Source: DASXYG01 sp036502625
Lineage (GTDB): Bacteria; Actinomycetota; Actinomycetes; Streptosporangiales; Streptosporangiaceae
DNA length: 14,272 bases
NCBI GenBank assembly: GCA_036502625.1
Contig: DASXYG010000119.1
Span: 1 to 14,272, forward strand
Direction of reading: 5' to 3'
A model generated the notes under the pieces. The model had not been told where the DNA came from and did not search any database. It saw only the letters and a list, made by a program, of their open reading frames with translations. Shown piece after piece: positions 6,583-12,886 of this stretch; the first letter of the stretch is position 1; each line of letters begins with the position of its first letter. Both the position numbers and the translations under genes were made by a program.

Positions 6583-7065
6583 ATGACTTTCCAGGTCGGC
6601 GACACCGTCGTCTACCCCCATCATGGGGCCGCTCGTATTGAAGCCATCGAGACTCGTACGATCAAGGGTACAGAACGGACCTACTTGGTCCTGAAGGTCG
6701 ACAAGGGCGATCTGACCGTACGCGTGCCCGCCGAGAACGCCGAGATCGTAGGCGTTCGCGACGTCGTCGGTCAGGACGGCTTGGAGAAGGTCTTCGAGGT
6801 GCTGCGCGCACCGCACACCGAAGAGCCGACCAACTGGTCTCGCCGGTACAAGGCCAACTTGGAGAAGCTCGCGTCCGGTGACGTGAACAAGGTCGCCGAG
6901 GTCGTCCGCGACCTCTGGCGGCGTGACAGGGAACGCGGTCTTTCCGCGGGCGAGAAGCGCATGCTGGCGAAGGCGCGGCAGATTCTCGTCAGCGAGCTCG
7001 CCCTCGCGGAGAAGACCAATGAGGACAAGGCCGAGGCGCTGCTCGACGAGGTGCTGACCTCCTGA
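6583..7065 (+). CDS. carD: CarD, RNA polymerase-binding transcription factor
   Basis: CarD binds the RNA polymerase beta subunit and the upstream edge of the promoter bubble, stabilising open complexes at rRNA and many other promoters; it is essential in mycobacteria. The protein is 160 aa, close to the 162 aa of the M. tuberculosis protein. The N-terminal Tudor-like RNAP-interaction domain is complete (FQVGDTVVYPHHGAARIEAI, then RTYLVLKVDKGDLTVRVP). The C-terminal helical DNA-binding domain includes NWSRRYKANLEKLASGD and DLWRRDRERGLSAGEKRML, with the conserved Trp that wedges the bubble (in NWSRR). ATG 6583 is the family start; GGAAGGGG (6565-6572) lies ten bases upstream. ispF follows after 23 bases and is probably cotranscribed. 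The ispD gene that usually lies between them is absent. Confidence 0.98.
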   Translation: MTFQVGDTVVYPHHGAARIEAIETRTIKGTERTYLVLKVDKGDLTVRVPAENAEIVGVRDVVGQDGLEKVFEVLRAPHTEEPTNWSRRYKANLEKLASGDVNKVAEVVRDLWRRDRERGLSAGEKRMLAKARQILVSELALAEKTNEDKAEALLDEVLTS

Positions 7066-7088
7066 ACGAGCCGCACATCGCGACCGGG

Positions 7089-7559
7089 TTGCCACGGGTG
7101 GGCGTCGGAATCGACGTCCACCCGTTCGCGTCCGGCCGCGATCTTCATCTGGCGGGCCTCACGTGGCCCGGCGAAACCGGCCTCGACGGCCACTCCGACG
7201 GCGACGTAGCCGCGCATGCCGCCTGCGACGCCCTCCTGTCCGCAACCGGCCTAGGCGACCTAGGCGCCCTGTTCGGCACCTCCGACCCCCGGTGGTCAGG
7301 CGCATCCGGCGTAGCCCTCCTCCACGAAACCGCCACCCGCGTAGCTTCGGCCGGCTTCACCATCGGCAACGTCGCCATCCAGATCATCGGCAACCGCCCC
7401 AAAATCGCCCCCCGCCGCCCCGAAGCCGAACACACCCTCGGTAAAGCGATAGCCGCCCCCGTAACGATCAGCGCCACAACCACAGACGGCCTAGGCCTAA
7501 CCGGCCGCGCCGAAGGCCTCGCCGCCATAGCCACCGCCCTAGTCATCCAAACCCCCTAA
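7089..7559 (+). CDS. ispF: 2-C-methyl-D-erythritol 2,4-cyclodiphosphate synthase
   Basis: IspF cyclises 4-diphosphocytidyl-2-C-methyl-D-erythritol 2-phosphate with release of CMP, in the MEP isoprenoid pathway; it works as a trimer. It is 156 aa, normal length. Metal ligands Asp9, His11 (GIDVHPF) and His43 are present, as is the conserved GHSDGDVAAHAACDALL loop. FGTSDPRWSGAS matches the family's FPDTDPxxKGAD region, and the C-terminal TTTDGLGLTGRAEGLAA matches TTTEKLGFTGRGEGIA, with Asp in place of the usual Glu. The start is TTG 7089 (GTG 7098 is possible); neither has a good ribosome-binding site, which suggests coupling to carD. Codon use is odd: five CTA and two ATA codons plus several GTA, rare in the neighbouring genes. 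The 16-bp repeat tract begins ten bases after the stop. Confidence 0.96.
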   Translation: MPRVGVGIDVHPFASGRDLHLAGLTWPGETGLDGHSDGDVAAHAACDALLSATGLGDLGALFGTSDPRWSGASGVALLHETATRVASAGFTIGNVAIQIIGNRPKIAPRRPEAEHTLGKAIAAPVTISATTTDGLGLTGRAEGLAAIATALVIQTP

Positions 7560-7568
7560 CCCCCACCA

Positions 7569-8235
7569 AGGAGGCGCGCCCCCTCGGGAACGCGCCCCCT
7601 CAGGGACACGGCCCCCTCAGGACGCACCCCTAGAGCGGCGGACCCCAGACAGCGTGCCCCCGCGTACGTAGTGCCCGGCGGCGTGCCCCCAGCAGCCCGC
7701 ACAAACCCCAGCGCCCACCTCAGCACCCGCCCCCCCAGAGCGACGTAGCCCATCAGGCCACGCAAACGCCAGAACGGCGCGCCCCAGAACGGCGTGCCCC
7801 AGGGCGGGCGCCCCTCAGCGCGCGCGACCCCTAGAACGTGCGGACCCCAGAGCGGCGTGACCCCAGAGCGACGTGACCCCAGAGTGACGTGACACTTCGG
7901 GGCGCACGAATCCCAGGGCACCTGGGACCAGGGGCGCGCCCCCTCGCCGAGCCCGGCCCCAGGACGGCGTGACACCTCAGGACACGCGAACCCAGCACGC
8001 ACGAGCCCCAAGACGCGTGGACCCCCGGGACGCGACCCTCCCGGAGCATGGACCCAGAGCGGCGCGACACCTCAAGGCGCGCGAACCCCAACGCGCGTAG
8101 AACCTCAGTGCGCTCGAACCCCAGGGCGCGCGAACCTCAGGATGCGTGGCCCCCGGGGGGCGTGGCGTCTTTGGGCGCGTGGACCTCAGGGCGTGCGGAT
8201 GCCAGGACGCACGGGCCTCAGGGGGCGTGGTTCTC
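7569..8235. repeat. Degenerate tandem array of a 16-bp unit, about 41 copies
   Basis: The whole gap between ispF and the convergent DUF2637 gene divides into head-to-tail units whose consensus is roughly AGRRCGCGYGRACCYC. Most units are 15-18 nt, a few are 11-13 nt, and a few longer stretches look like fused or inserted units. The best-preserved run is 7833-7898: three 16-nt units (7833, 7849, 7865) followed by one of 18. Another good set lies at 8074-8138. The last unit (8220-8235) is inside the DUF2637 coding sequence and overlaps its stop codon. The period is not a multiple of three and unit lengths vary, so a conserved reading frame is excluded. The units sit directly next to one another without unique spacers, unlike CRISPR. 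Function is unknown; a decayed minisatellite, a protein-binding array or a bidirectional transcription-end zone are all possible. Confidence 0.85.
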
Positions 8236-9600
8236 TGAGTCGTCGCGGGGGCGGGGGGTGCGTCTGCGGCCGGTGAGGCCGCCTAGGCCTGGGCCCCAGT
8301 CGAGTGGGGGGAGCGGGGAGCTGCGCACGCGTCCGGACGGCGGGGGCGGCACCTCGGGCTTGCTCTCCTCGTCGTCGGCCTCGAGTTCGGCGAACTCGTC
8401 GATGTCGTCGTCTTGTGCCGTGGTCATCTCGTCGGCCTCGGCCTCGTCGGAGACCGGGTCGGACGGCGGGCCCTCGTCGGCCACGAGCTCGTCCTCGTCG
8501 CCGATGGTCGCGGCCGTTACCGGTGGCAGCGGGCCGGTGTCGGCCAGCTCGGCGGGTGTGCCGGGGTAGCGGCGCGGTCGGGCGCGGTCGCGTACGGGCA
8601 GGGGCGGACGGTCGGCGTCCATCACCGGCTCCGGCTCGAACGGCTCCTCCTCGTCGCGCTCCTCGGCCTCGGGATCCGGGGTGCGCGCCACGGGTTCCTC
8701 AGCGGAAGGAGCGGTGGCGGAAGGCGCCTCATCGGAGAGCGCGGGCTCCGGCGACGCCGCCTCGTCGGCAGGCGCGGGTTCCGTACGGGCGGGCTCGGCG
8801 GGCTCGGCAGGAGAAGCCGGTGCCGTACGGGTGGCCCTGGCGGCGGGGGCCTCGGCGGACCGGGGCTCGGCGCCACGCTCGGCAGACCCGGGCTCGCCGG
8901 ACCGAGGCTTTGCGGCGCGCTCGGCGACACGCTCGGCGGACCGGGGCTCGGCGGCGACGGCCTCTGTGGCGGCGCGCTCGGCCGCAGTGGGCTCGGGCTC
9001 GGGGGAGCGGGGGGCCGCGGGGAGGGCCAGGGGTGGGGCTACGCGGGTTTCGGGGCGGCGGGGGCGTACGGGGCCCGGTTCGAGGGCCGGTTCCGGGTCG
9101 CGGTCCGCGTACGTCACGGCCTGGCGGCGTTGGGCGGCGAGGCGGCGGATGTGGCGGAGCATGGTCAGCCACAGGCGGAACGCCAGCACCAGCATCAGGA
9201 ACGGCATCGTCGCGACGACCGCGGCGAGCGGCTTCTGCGGCACCTGGATCGCGGCGGCGTGGACGGCGGCCGCGCCGGCGCACACGCCCAGCACCAGGAT
9301 GGCGCTGAGCCAGGTCAGCAGCCGGACGTAGACGCGGGCGGTGCGCAGGACGAAGATCGCGGCGAAGGCGACGACCGTCACCGCGTCGTAGACGACGGGG
9401 TAGTAGCGGGCGAGCCGGTCGCTGACGCCGCCGGCACGCGCCAGCGCGGCGAACCCGTCGTACGACAGCGCGAACGCGGCCGCGAGCAGGACCACCACGC
9501 CGACGGCGGCGAGCCAGGCCGTGGGGCGCCGCAGCGCCGAACCCGCGGACTTCCGCTCCGCCGACCGGTCGCCGGAGGCGATGAGGTCATTCGCGGACAT
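8218..9600 (-). CDS. DUF2637-type four-helix membrane protein with long acidic tail
   Basis: A 460-aa protein. Four membrane helices lie near residues 29-48, 67-86, 92-117 and 122-146. The motif SYDGFAALARAGG followed by YYPVVYDAVTVVAFAAIFVLR is typical of the DUF2637 family, some of whose members occur with conjugative-transfer (Spd-type) genes. From about residue 155 the protein is a disordered tail: first Arg/Pro-rich, then Ala/Pro/Glu-rich with repeated PRSAE-like motifs, then strongly acidic (DEDELVADEG, DDDIDEFAELEADDEES), ending basic (GRRRTPRPRDDSENHAP). The last five codons and the stop come from the 16-bp repeat. The start is ATG 9600, with no strong ribosome-binding site, so a leaderless or short-leader message is possible. 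No transfer genes are nearby, so a housekeeping or envelope role is more likely. Function is unknown. Confidence 0.82.
   Translation of the reverse strand: MSANDLIASGDRSAERKSAGSALRRPTAWLAAVGVVVLLAAAFALSYDGFAALARAGGVSDRLARYYPVVYDAVTVVAFAAIFVLRTARVYVRLLTWLSAILVLGVCAGAAAVHAAAIQVPQKPLAAVVATMPFLMLVLAFRLWLTMLRHIRRLAAQRRQAVTYADRDPEPALEPGPVRPRRPETRVAPPLALPAAPRSPEPEPTAAERAATEAVAAEPRSAERVAERAAKPRSGEPGSAERGAEPRSAEAPAARATRTAPASPAEPAEPARTEPAPADEAASPEPALSDEAPSATAPSAEEPVARTPDPEAEERDEEEPFEPEPVMDADRPPLPVRDRARPRRYPGTPAELADTGPLPPVTAATIGDEDELVADEGPPSDPVSDEAEADEMTTAQDDDIDEFAELEADDEESKPEVPPPPSGRVRSSPLPPLDWGPGLGGLTGRRRTPRPRDDSENHAP
8851..8953 (-). repeat. Internal direct repeat in the tail of the DUF2637 gene
   Basis: An identical 22-bp block beginning CTCGGCGGACCGGGGCTCGG (plus strand) occurs at 8851-8872 and 8932-8953, 81 bp (27 codons) apart and in the same frame. 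On the protein it encodes the repeated AEPRSAE motif. Intermediate degenerate copies lie between. It points to expansion of the tail by in-frame duplication. Confidence 0.7.
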
Positions 9601-9781
9601 GCCCGGAGGCTAGCCAAGTTTCGCCCGATACACACGATCTTGGCGCCATATAGGGCCAACGTGTCGCGAATTGTTCCGTGGCCGGAACCGGTGCACCCGG
9701 CGGGAATGATCGAATCCGCCGCCGCTGTTCGCCCGAGGCGGGCCGAAATCCCGGACGCGAAAACCGCACGAGAAGCGGCCA

Positions 9782-9800
9782 CGAATAGTAGGCGAATAGT
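9782..9800 (+). promoter_or_regulatory. Direct repeat CGAATAGT, one helical turn apart
   Basis: CGAATAGT occurs at 9782-9789 and again at 9793-9800, an 11-bp step, just upstream of the split-barrel oxidoreductase gene. The spacing puts both on the same face of the helix. It may be a regulator site or duplicated AT-rich promoter elements. The rest of the divergent region 9601-9781 is unusually AT-rich for this genome and must hold the promoter of the DUF2637 gene; I cannot assign its hexamers confidently. Confidence 0.35.
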
Positions 9801-9822
9801 GACCAATTGGAGTGGACAACTG

Positions 9823-10215
9823 ATGGCGGCGAACATTCCCGAAGGCGCGCGGCACCTGATCGACGACCCCAACTTCGCCACGCTCGCCACGATCGACCCG
9901 GACGGCCGCCCGCAGCTATCGGTCGTGTGGGCCAAGCGCGACGGCGACGACATCCTCGTCTCCACCACCAAGGCCCGCCACAAGGCGGCGAACCTGGCCC
10001 GCGACCCGCGCGCCACGTACCTGGTGTACGCGACCGGGAAGCCGTACACGTACCTGGAGGTCCGCGGCCACGTGACCGTCACCGACGACACCGGCAGGGA
10101 GCTCGTCGAGGAGCTGGCCCACAAGTACATCGGCCGGCCGTATCCGAACGACGGCCCCGACGCCGTACGCCTCGTCATCCGGATCACGCCGGACAAAGTG
10201 GTCTTCAACGGGTGA
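9823..10215 (+). CDS. PPOX-class split-barrel protein, F420- or FMN-dependent (TIGR03618-like)
   Basis: A small soluble enzyme of 130 aa, the standard size for the F420-binding split-barrel (FDOR-B/Rv1155-like) group. Landmarks are HLIDDPNFATLATIDPDGRPQ (about residues 10-30), LSVVWAKRDGDDILVSTTKA, the cofactor-phosphate-binding RHKAANLARDPRATYLVY (about 54-71), and YTYLEVRGHVTVTDDTGREL, with LVIRITPDKVVF at the C-terminus. These proteins reduce diverse organic substrates using F420H2, or use flavin; the substrate here is unknown. ATG 9823 is chosen because the family begins a few residues before the DDPNFATL segment. GGAG (9809-9812) is ten bases upstream, and an in-frame GTG at 9799 is a weaker alternative. 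cysS follows after 30 bases, but a promoter-like TAGCCT sits in that gap. Confidence 0.9.
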   Translation: MAANIPEGARHLIDDPNFATLATIDPDGRPQLSVVWAKRDGDDILVSTTKARHKAANLARDPRATYLVYATGKPYTYLEVRGHVTVTDDTGRELVEELAHKYIGRPYPNDGPDAVRLVIRITPDKVVFNG

Positions 10216-10232
10216 CCGCCCACCGGATCACA

Positions 10233-10238
10233 TAGCCT
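10233..10238 (+). promoter_or_regulatory. Candidate -10 for a leaderless cysS transcript
   Basis: TAGCCT (TAnnnT) lies 7 bases before the cysS GTG. Initiation would fall on or next to the start codon. There is no Shine-Dalgarno before cysS, and leaderless messages are common in actinobacteria, which makes this a reasonable reading. No clear -35 is seen. Confidence 0.4.
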
Positions 10239-10245
10239 TGTCCGC

Positions 10246-11637
10246 GTGAGTCTGCGCTTCTACGACACCCTCAGCCGCTCGGTCCGCGAGTTCGTCCCGC
10301 TCAACCCCGGCCGGGTGTCGATCTACCTGTGCGGCGCCACCGTCCAGGCGCCACCGCACATCGGCCACATCCGCTCCGGCCTGAACTTCGACATCCTGCG
10401 CCGGTGGCTGGCCTTCCGCGGCTATGACGTGACGTTCTGCCGCAACATCACCGACCTGGACGACAAGATCATCACGGTGGCGGCGGCCGAGGGCGTGCCG
10501 TGGTGGCAGGTGGCCGAGCGCAACGCACGCGCCTTCAACCAGGCGTACGACCTGCTCGGCTGCCTCCCGCCGACCGTCGAGCCGCGCGCCACCGGCCACG
10601 TGCCCGAGATGGTCGACCTGATGCGCCGGCTGATCGACGACGGCCACGCGTACGCCTCCGAGGGCGACGTCTACTTCGACGTCCTGTCCTGGTCGGAGCG
10701 GTACGGCGTGCTGTCGAACCAGAAGCTCGAGAACATGCGCGCGGCCGGCGACACCGCGACCGACACGGCCAAGCACGACCCGCGCGACTTCGCGCTGTGG
10801 AAGGGCGAGAAGCCGGGCGAGCCCGCGTGGGAGACGCCTTGGGGCCCGGGGCGGCCCGGCTGGCACCTGGAGTGCTCGGCGATGGCCACGAAGTACCTCG
10901 GCCCGGCGTTCGACATCCACGGCGGCGGCGTCGACCTCATCTTCCCCCACCACGAGAACGAGATCGCGCAGTCCACCGCGGCCGGCGACCCGTTCGCCCG
11001 CTACTGGCTGCACAACGCGTGGGTGTCCATCAGCGGCGAGAAGATGAGCAAGTCGCTGGGCAACTCGCTGCTGGTCACCGAGATGGTCCACCGGGTACGC
11101 CCGGTCGAGCTGCGCTACTACCTCGGCCAGGCCCACTACCGCTCGGTGGTCGACTACTCCGAGGAGGCGCTCGAGGAGGCCGCCGCCGCGTACCGCCGCA
11201 TCGAGGGGTTCGTGACCCGCGCGCGCGAGACCGTCGGCGACACACCGCCCGGCACACCACCGGAGGCGTTCGCCCAGGCCATGGACGACGACCTCGGCGT
11301 GCCGCAGGCGCTCGCCGTGGTCCACGCCGGCGTACGCGACGGCAACACCGCCCTCTCGTCCGGCGACAAGGAAGCCGCCATCCGCCACCTCGCCGAGGTG
11401 CGCGGCATGCTCACGGTGCTCGGGCTTGACCCCCTGAGCGAGCCGTGGACGGCCGGCGCGGGCAACGACCTGCGGCCGATCGTCGACGCCCTCGTCAGGG
11501 TCGCTGTCGACGCGCGCCAGGCGGCGCGCGCCCGGAAGGACTACGCGAACGCGGACGCGATTCGCGACCAACTCACCACTGCGGGCATCCTGGTGGAAGA
11601 CACCGCCGAGGGCACCCGCTGGGAGATCAACCGTTGA
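10246..11637 (+). CDS. cysS: Cysteinyl-tRNA synthetase
   Basis: A class I aminoacyl-tRNA synthetase charging tRNA-Cys, cytosolic, 463 aa, close to the 461 aa of the E. coli enzyme. The ATP-binding HIGH motif is residues 38-41 and KMSKS is 266-270. The cysteine-discriminating zinc ligands are all present: Cys29, Cys210 (LECSAM), His235 and Glu239 (PHHENE). The DALR-type anticodon-binding region follows. Because residue 29 is Cys and the protein is full length with its anticodon domain, this is CysS and not the mycothiol ligase MshC. The start is GTG 10246, with no ribosome-binding site. The stop overlaps the rlmB start (TTGA). Confidence 0.97.
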   Translation: MSLRFYDTLSRSVREFVPLNPGRVSIYLCGATVQAPPHIGHIRSGLNFDILRRWLAFRGYDVTFCRNITDLDDKIITVAAAEGVPWWQVAERNARAFNQAYDLLGCLPPTVEPRATGHVPEMVDLMRRLIDDGHAYASEGDVYFDVLSWSERYGVLSNQKLENMRAAGDTATDTAKHDPRDFALWKGEKPGEPAWETPWGPGRPGWHLECSAMATKYLGPAFDIHGGGVDLIFPHHENEIAQSTAAGDPFARYWLHNAWVSISGEKMSKSLGNSLLVTEMVHRVRPVELRYYLGQAHYRSVVDYSEEALEEAAAAYRRIEGFVTRARETVGDTPPGTPPEAFAQAMDDDLGVPQALAVVHAGVRDGNTALSSGDKEAAIRHLAEVRGMLTVLGLDPLSEPWTAGAGNDLRPIVDALVRVAVDARQAARARKDYANADAIRDQLTTAGILVEDTAEGTRWEINR

Positions 11638-12599
11638 CCACGAAGCGTAAGAAGGGGTCGAGCTACACCCCGCCCGCCGGTGACCGCTACTGGTGGAAAC
11701 GCAATCAGAGCTCCACCGGCAAGCCCGGCGGCCCGTCCCGTACGAAGGACAACCGCGACGGCGACCCCGCCCGTACGAAGGACCGGCGCGACGGCGACTC
11801 CGCGCCGCGGTCCGCGTCCGGCGGCGACCGGCGCCCCCAGGCACGCGGCGCCCGCAAGGGCGACTCACCGGAGACCATCGCCGGGCGCAACTCGGTCGTC
11901 GAGGCGCTGCGCGCGGGCATCCCCGCCAACGTGCTGTACGTCGCGCGCGGCGAGACCGACCCCCGCACCCGCGAGGCCATGCAGCTCGCCGCCGACCACG
12001 GCATCCGCGTCCTCGAGGCCGGCCGCACCGAGCTGGACCGCATGACCGACCACGCCGTCCACCAGGGCATCGCCCTCCAGGTGCCGGAATACCAGTACCC
12101 GCACACCAACGACCTCCTCGGCCGGGCCACCAACGGCGACAGGCCCGCGCTCATCGTCGCGCTCGACGGCATCACCGACCCCCGCAACCTCGGCGCCGTC
12201 GCCCGTTCGGCCGCCGCGTTCGGCGCCCACGGCATGCTCGTCCCCGAACGCCGCGCCGCCGGCGTGACCGCGGGCGCGTGGAAGACGTCCGCGGGCGCCC
12301 TCACCCGCGTCCCCGTCGCCCGCGCCACCAACCTCACCCGCGCCCTCGAGGAGTACAAGAAGGCCGGCCTGTTCGTCATCGGCCTCGACGCCGGAGCCGA
12401 GCAGACCGTCGCCGACGTCGACCTCGCCAGCGGCCCGGTCGTCCTGGTGGTCGGCTCCGAGGACAAGGGCCTGTCCCGGCTCGTCACCCAGACCTGCGAC
12501 GCCGTCGTCCGCATCCCCATGTCCGCGACCACGGAGTCGCTCAACGCGGGAGTCGCCGCCGGAATCGCCCTCTACGAGATCGCCCGCCACCGAGCCTGA
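11634..12599 (+). CDS. rlmB: 23S rRNA (guanosine-2'-O-)-methyltransferase RlmB (SpoU/TrmH family)
   Basis: A SPOUT-class methyltransferase that 2'-O-methylates a guanosine of 23S rRNA using SAM; 321 aa including an actinobacterial basic N-terminal extension. Residues 1-75 are disordered and Lys/Arg/Gly-rich, and contain a tandem duplication of RTKDxRDGD. The substrate-binding domain starts near ETIAGRNSVVEALRAGIP. The trefoil-knot catalytic domain has motif 1 LDGITDPRNLGAVARSA (about residues 178-194), motif 2 VVGSEDKGLSR (about 271-281) and motif 3 IPMSATTESLNAGVAAGIAL (about 294-313), all intact. The start is TTG 11634, overlapping the cysS stop by 4 nt, so it is translationally coupled to cysS. 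This order (cysS-rlmB) is conserved in actinobacteria. Confidence 0.95.
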   Translation: MTTKRKKGSSYTPPAGDRYWWKRNQSSTGKPGGPSRTKDNRDGDPARTKDRRDGDSAPRSASGGDRRPQARGARKGDSPETIAGRNSVVEALRAGIPANVLYVARGETDPRTREAMQLAADHGIRVLEAGRTELDRMTDHAVHQGIALQVPEYQYPHTNDLLGRATNGDRPALIVALDGITDPRNLGAVARSAAAFGAHGMLVPERRAAGVTAGAWKTSAGALTRVPVARATNLTRALEEYKKAGLFVIGLDAGAEQTVADVDLASGPVVLVVGSEDKGLSRLVTQTCDAVVRIPMSATTESLNAGVAAGIALYEIARHRA

Positions 12600-12622
12600 C
12601 CAGTAAATGCATTCGGCGGCCC

Positions 12623-12650
12623 CTGGTCGCGTCGGCTACGATGCGACCAG
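12623..12650 (+). promoter_or_regulatory. Inverted repeat enclosing a probable tRNA -10 element
   Basis: CTGGTCGC (12623-12630) and GCGACCAG (12643-12650) form a perfect 8-bp inverted repeat with a 12-base loop. The loop ends with TACGAT (12637-12642), a good -10 for the tRNA 14 bases downstream. It can be read as the rlmB terminator, the tRNA promoter, or both sharing DNA. No T-run follows the stem. TTCGGC at 12612-12617 is a poor -35. Confidence 0.5.
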
Positions 12651-12655
12651 TTCAC

Positions 12656-12729
12656 GCCGCCATAGCTCAATTGGCAGAGCACCCGTCTTGTAAACGGGAG
12701 GTTTCTCGGTTCGATCCCGAGTGGCGGCT
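12656..12729 (+). tRNA. tRNA-Thr (anticodon TGT)
   Basis: A complete cloverleaf can be drawn. The acceptor stem is GCCGCCA (12656-12662) with TGGCGGC (12722-12728) and discriminator T12729. The D arm is GCTC/GAGC. The anticodon stem is CCCGT/ACGGG with loop CTTGTAA (12687-12693), giving anticodon TGT at 12689-12691, which reads ACA. The T arm is CTCGG-TTCGATC-CCGAG (12705-12721). The variable loop AGGTTT is six bases, one more than usual. The 3' CCA is not encoded. It lies on the same strand as rlmB, 56 bases after its stop. Confidence 0.96.
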
Positions 12730-12796
12730 CTCGGAGCTTGGCTCGCCGCGTTCGCCGCTGCGCGGCTTCCCTGCGGGTAGCTCCTCGTGTGTTTGC

Positions 12797-12817
12797 CCGG
12801 GGGGCCGAGCCCCCCGG
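12797..12817 (+). terminator. GC-rich hairpin after tRNA-Thr
   Basis: CCGGGGGG (12797-12804) and CCCCCCGG (12810-12817) pair over 8 bp with loop CCGAG. There is no T-tract, as is common in actinobacterial hairpin terminators. It lies 68 bases beyond the tRNA and also 70 bases beyond the end of the RNHCP gene on the other strand, so it could serve both. The rest of 12730-12886 shows no gene; GGAGCT (12733-12738) and AGCTCC (12779-12784) could add a long-range stem. Confidence 0.6.
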
Positions 12818-12886
12818 ACCCCCGCGCTCGGTGCCTGGGGTCCGCGCGTCCGCTTGGGTACCACCATGGGTCGGGTGGCCGTGCCG

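Noticed and set aside
7556..8091. Minus-strand open frames across the 16-bp repeat array (products rich in Gly, Arg, Leu, Trp)
   Set aside because: They exist because the repeat lacks stops on that strand. Unit length is not a multiple of three and varies, so no stable repeat peptide is encoded and no ribosome-binding site is seen.
7569..8235. CRISPR array
   Set aside because: Units are 16 nt, degenerate, and directly adjacent; there are no unique spacers of constant length and no cas genes nearby.
8413..9822. In-frame N-terminal extension of the split-barrel protein to about 600 aa
   Set aside because: The upstream part is the antisense of the DUF2637 gene; the family domain is complete from 9823.
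10246..11637. Mycothiol ligase MshC rather than CysS
   Set aside because: Full 463-aa length with the anticodon-binding C-terminal region and coupling to rlmB match CysS; MshC is shorter and lacks that region.
12656..12729. tRNA-Thr as an integration site for a mobile element
   Set aside because: No integrase, no repeated 3' tRNA segment and no phage or transfer genes are visible in the following 1.5 kb.
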